The notes under the pieces are model-generated. The model was given only the letters and a program-made list of their open reading frames with translations, ran no database searches and was not told the origin of the DNA. Of a stretch of DNA of 64,000 bases, positions 60,495 through 64,000 are shown piece by piece. Position numbers and translations under genes: made by a program. Position 1 is the stretch's first letter, and each line of letters begins with the position of its first letter. The DNA is from Alisma plantago-aquatica (taxonomy: Eukaryota > Streptophyta > Magnoliopsida > Alismatales > Alismataceae), in assembly GCA_963693085.1 (NCBI GenBank), contig OY856413.1:543948879-544012878 (forward strand). Direction: 5' to 3'.

Positions 60495-60663
60495 ATAGGT
60501 TCCTCATTTAATCTTTAATAATTATTAAATTTTACAAACTCTGTAGAACCCAAGGGAGTTATTAGAGGATTTTACGAAAGACTGAGGTGTCTACAAAAGG
60601 ATCACGACTGGGGGCTGGTAAGATTTTCCTCCACACCGCTAGTTGCAATACGAGGACTCCCGA

Positions 60664-63510
60664 AACTCAACCTTATTTTCGAACTCATAGCTCTGAACTC
60701 ATCCTCTTAGTTTTCGAACTCAACCTTGTATGACTCATAGCTCATGATAAAAACATCCTCATAGGATGACTACCTTATTCCTCTTAGTGTTTGTAAACCA
60801 TCCATGTATCATTCACTCCACTAAGGCATGTTATCATCCCTGTCCTCCTACCTCGTAGCAACATTCCAACTCATATCACCTTTATCCTTAGTGTATGGTA
60901 TGCGTATTGTCCTATCTCTCACTCCCATAACAAGAGGAAATAAGCATTTGGCTGCAGTCCAAATATAGAGTTCTTCCTATTCCAAGAGTAGAGATGGTAC
61001 ATCCCACCTTGCCAGTACACCATTAAATCTAAGATGAAACGTGCCACATATGTCTCTACATCACAATCATCTCGATATCAAAGTTACTTCCATGGAAAAC
61101 TTGTCTCGAACCTACTGGGGTTTACACACATCCCTTAGTCATCTCCTCTAGGTCTATAGGGTGTCGAAACTTTAGGGGTCATCCCTCTTCCCTTATGCAT
61201 CTAGAGAGTGCCCTACTCATCTGCCCTTTAGGTCCCATGAGTTCATGAAGGTGATCAATCTCCTAACCCATGGCCCTCAGACAATGATAGTTGTTACCTC
61301 CCGACCCTATGGTCATGTGCAACTAGGGAATTAGGCAACTCCCACTTCCATCGGTCTTATCCCCACGTGACCCTAGGATAGACTTAGGATTCTATTATAG
61401 TACATGTACAACTTATAACTTTACCCAAGCCTTCATCATCTCTCTCTGCATTCATGGGCTGACTTTCATCCATTCACAGGGGTCATGGCGACCTGCCTAC
61501 CTTGGTCAGGCCCCATATCAGTTACCTCCATGGTAACACATCCACATGCACTTAGAGATGGTTATCTATGGGTCTATAGGTTCATTCTCATACTATGTAC
61601 TTTTCACTTATCTTCTCAAGATCCTATGAGACCTCTTTAGGTTACCTCAAACCAACAAAAACTGGTATACACCCGACTTAAGGGTCCCTCTTCTCAGGAT
61701 GGGAGGAAGCTCCAACTTGATAACAATGGTCACAAAAGCCCTTATGTCCAGGGTTTACATCCACATGAGCATGCTTAGCCCTAACAAGCTACTAAGGCAC
61801 AAGAAAACCACCTACTAAACCCTACTAGGTCACACCTATTCTCATCCTCAACCTTGGATCGAGGTCATAACTTCCCAAGTCATCAACTTAGCTGGGAGGG
61901 GTTCACGCCTTAACTTAAGGGGTTTTCCTTTCCTCTAAACATGAGGAGTACCATGCTCGAATCTATAGAAACTCAAACCTTGGTTATGAGCATCGGGTAC
62001 ACCACTTCCCCTCTTAGGTCTAGGAACTCTAGGTACACTTTTGGGAGTCCAACTGCATGCTCAACCTTTAAACCACGAATCAAACCTATCCAAGGTATGT
62101 CATGCACTCCCATGATCCTTTTATTTGAGCAACACCCCAGAGTTGAGTCCTCCTCAAGGACAACCAACTAGGTATAAAGCCTCACAACTGGTTACTCAAG
62201 CCTCCTCAGGGTCTAAGGCACTCTTTGTCTCAACTTAGTAGGTAAACACCTATACCATAGGCACATAGATACTAGAAGCATCATCCTCTCTCTAGGGTTT
62301 GGTTCCTCTAATGGAAACTAATATATCCCCAGTCTCCTGTGATCATGCATGTGGCAACCACAACCATCCACTTAGGTCACATTATCGTCAACTCCCCATC
62401 GCTCCTCATATCTCGGAGTCTAAGCTTCCAACCTTCTTTCTTGGTTCCTGCTCTCTGTCTCTCTCTAGAGCTACTCCACAACCAGCCTTATTACTAAAGG
62501 TCCTCTCTCCATGAAGGTGGATCAAGATCACAAGCATACCCCTACCTGGGTGATACCTATGTTCCATCTTATGTTTGCTCAAGGTTATCCATAACTCTTT
62601 ATGCTTATCTCATAAGCTACCTCTCATACTATCCTTGCCAGGGTTTTAGCCTACTATACTACTAGCGTACTCTGGGTTCCTACTATGCCATGCTCATATA
62701 AGCTCATGAGGTTTCCATAGGTTCTTCCCTAACCTCATCAATGAAGGAGCTTTCCTTCATTCTAACATGCACGACCCTTCCCGAGGTTGGGTCGCCAAAG
62801 GTACTTGATCATCCAACCTCTCATGGCTCATATGGCATCCAAGGCATGTCCATCCAAACACTTGGTCTACCATGACATATAACTCATCATGTCATCTCTC
62901 TCTCTAACCACCACTTAGGGTTAGGGTTAGCATCATCCTCAGAGGATGTACCAGGTCTCTACTTTTAATGGAGATCTCTGCCTCCATGACCAACTATCTC
63001 TACTCAATCTCCTAACAAGAAGGTCTAGCCTCAGGTCTCTCCTAAGGGAAATGACAACTCATGTCATACGACCTAAGCATGTATCTATTCTTTTACGGTT
63101 AATCTATTAAGCTTATGTCCATGACATCTTATTTACATGATTTTTATTAATTTGGTGGAGGATTCCTTAGACCTGATCAACCTTACCCATATCTCAATAG
63201 GGTGAGGAAAAGAGAGAAAACCCTAATCCCTATAATCCTTAACAACATTTGACTTGAGAAGGGATGAACAAGATGAGAGAGTCCTAAAGGTATCTTATTT
63301 CAAGTCAAATCCTGAGACATTGGCTAGGCAGTCACACTAATCCCGGAGTCCTTGTATTCCGACTAGCGGTGCAGAGGAAAATCTTGCCAGCCCCCGGATG
63401 TGATCCTTTTCTAGACACCTTAGTCTTTCAGAAAATCCGCTAATCACTCCCTTGGGTTCTATAGAGTTTGTAAAATTTAATAATTATTAAATATTAAATG
63501 AGGAACCTAT
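60664..63510 (-). pseudogene. Decayed internal region of gypsy E (gag to RNase H)
   Basis: On the minus strand it follows gypsy C from its leader (equivalent of about 24930) to the equivalent of about 31180, without the 26166-29423 solo LTR. That makes it the empty-site copy that dates the solo LTR as a later insertion into C. No domain frame is intact; the region is recognised by alignment to C, not by protein motifs. A small tandem duplication of a GAGTTCGAAAA-type unit is seen near 60675-60735. Confidence 0.6.
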
Positions 63511-63522
63511 GCTCTGATACCA
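63511..63522 (-). other. Primer-binding site of gypsy E
   Basis: Minus strand TGGTATCAGAGC, two bases from the LTR end. Confidence 0.9.
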
Positions 63523-63524
63523 AA

Positions 63525-64000
63525 TGTAATGACCCCGCCTCCCAGTAACCCCCAATTAAGGGAGACCAAGAGGTCAGAGCCATTATCCCAATTAACAGGA
63601 TCAAAGGTTTGACAAATAATCAATAACAATTATCAAATTCTACCAACTAAACTGAAAGATTGTAATAAAATAACATTTTGCATACCTTTTTCAAAAACTT
63701 GGATATCTACTTCTATCCACATTGGAGTCTATTCTAACTAATCCTCCTTTGTACTTTAACTCTTATTTAATTCCACATATGCCACTTTACTATTTGTCCT
63801 TTTCAATCTTGTACCTAAAATGCCGACAAACAAAACGTCAGTCAGCATATCGAAATATGTCGGTATGTGGGAACAACCAAAATTTTTTCAAATATGGCTA
63901 ACAATCTAAATATCACAAACAAGTTAATTAGCAATCCAAATTACGCTTTCAATGTGACATTCTCCATTCCTTTTGCCCTAACCCTGGCATAGCCCCTTTC
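63525..64000 (-). repeat. 5' LTR of gypsy E, partial (continues past the window)
   Basis: The complement matches the last 475 or so bases of the LTR at 57161-60480, ending GGCGGGGTCATTACA. Together with the leader it forms the right arm of a large inverted repeat with about 60010-60660. Confidence 0.9.

Larger units (their letters stand above)
56126..60663 (+). mobile_element. Permuted gypsy block: integrase, LTR, primer site, leader
   Basis: Plus-strand block within element E. It starts inside integrase (equivalent of gypsy C 31768), passes a polypurine tract, a full LTR and a primer-binding-like site, and ends about 180 bp into the leader/gag region. LTR and flanks belong to the same family as element E. 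The order is that of an element opened in its internal region, or of two neighbouring copies sharing one LTR. Confidence 0.75.
55870..64000 (-). mobile_element. Gypsy element E (minus, split; runs off the window)
   Basis: Minus-strand element related to gypsy C: LTR from 63525 past the window end, primer-binding site 63511-63522, decayed internal region 63510-60664. Its continuation, the RNase H to integrase linker, is found at about 56115-55870. A plus-strand block (56126-60663) separates these two pieces. Compared with gypsy C, the first piece ends near the equivalent of 31180 and the second starts near 31190, so they fit together. The remainder is lost at the gypsy D junction. Confidence 0.75.

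Noticed and set aside
62915..62940. TTAGGGTTAGGG-like telomeric repeat
   Set aside because: Only about two units, in a stretch that aligns with gypsy C coding-derived sequence CCTAACCCTAA; not a telomeric tract.

Overview
The window is gene-poor plant nuclear DNA. Almost everything recognisable is transposable-element sequence: plant Ty1/copia and chromodomain Ty3/gypsy polyproteins, an L1-type LINE end, two MITE-like DNA elements, and primer-binding sites complementary to plant initiator tRNA-Met. I found no host gene, tRNA, rRNA or CRISPR array. Dense nested insertions suggest an intergenic block of a large flowering-plant genome; the species cannot be told from what I see.

Layout. 1-7.5 kb: AT-rich sequence with a Mutator-type MITE (680-1093, 9-bp target duplication), a 5'-truncated LINE (about 1475-2685, minus) and a hAT-like non-autonomous element (4789-5511). 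7518-14683: copia element A (minus), complete with a 5-bp target duplication GGAAA. Its coding frames are broken by only four stops, but its 5' LTR is cut to 126 bp against 1413 bp for the 3' LTR. 14.7-18.7 kb: nothing recognised. 18693-39542: copia element B (plus), whose gag is split by gypsy element C (21948-35824, plus). C is itself interrupted by a solo LTR (26166-29423, TSD CCATC). 39543 to about 55850: gypsy element D (minus), a Tekay/Del-like chromovirus with a 4.3-kb 3' LTR, whose pol is interrupted by another solo LTR (45974-49708). About 55870-64000: gypsy element E (minus), running off the window and split by a plus-strand block (56126-60663) in the circularly permuted order integrase, LTR, primer-binding site, leader.

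No open reading frame here looks able to give a working protein. Many stops fit C-to-T decay of methylated cytosines (CAG to TAG, CGA to TGA, TGG to TAG).

The most unusual signals are structural and lie inside the LTRs: (1) arrays of short hairpins that keep a constant loop while the stem sequence changes and stays complementary, found 0.5-1.2 kb before the 3' end of several different gypsy LTRs; (2) about two dozen copies of TATCGGCC (GGCCGATA on the transcribed strand) in the element D LTR, decaying to the two CpG-deamination forms; (3) GGTCGA/TCGACC hairpins in the copia A LTR, again in an unusual gag-pol gap of the same element, and in decayed form in the copia B LTR. Their function is unknown to me.
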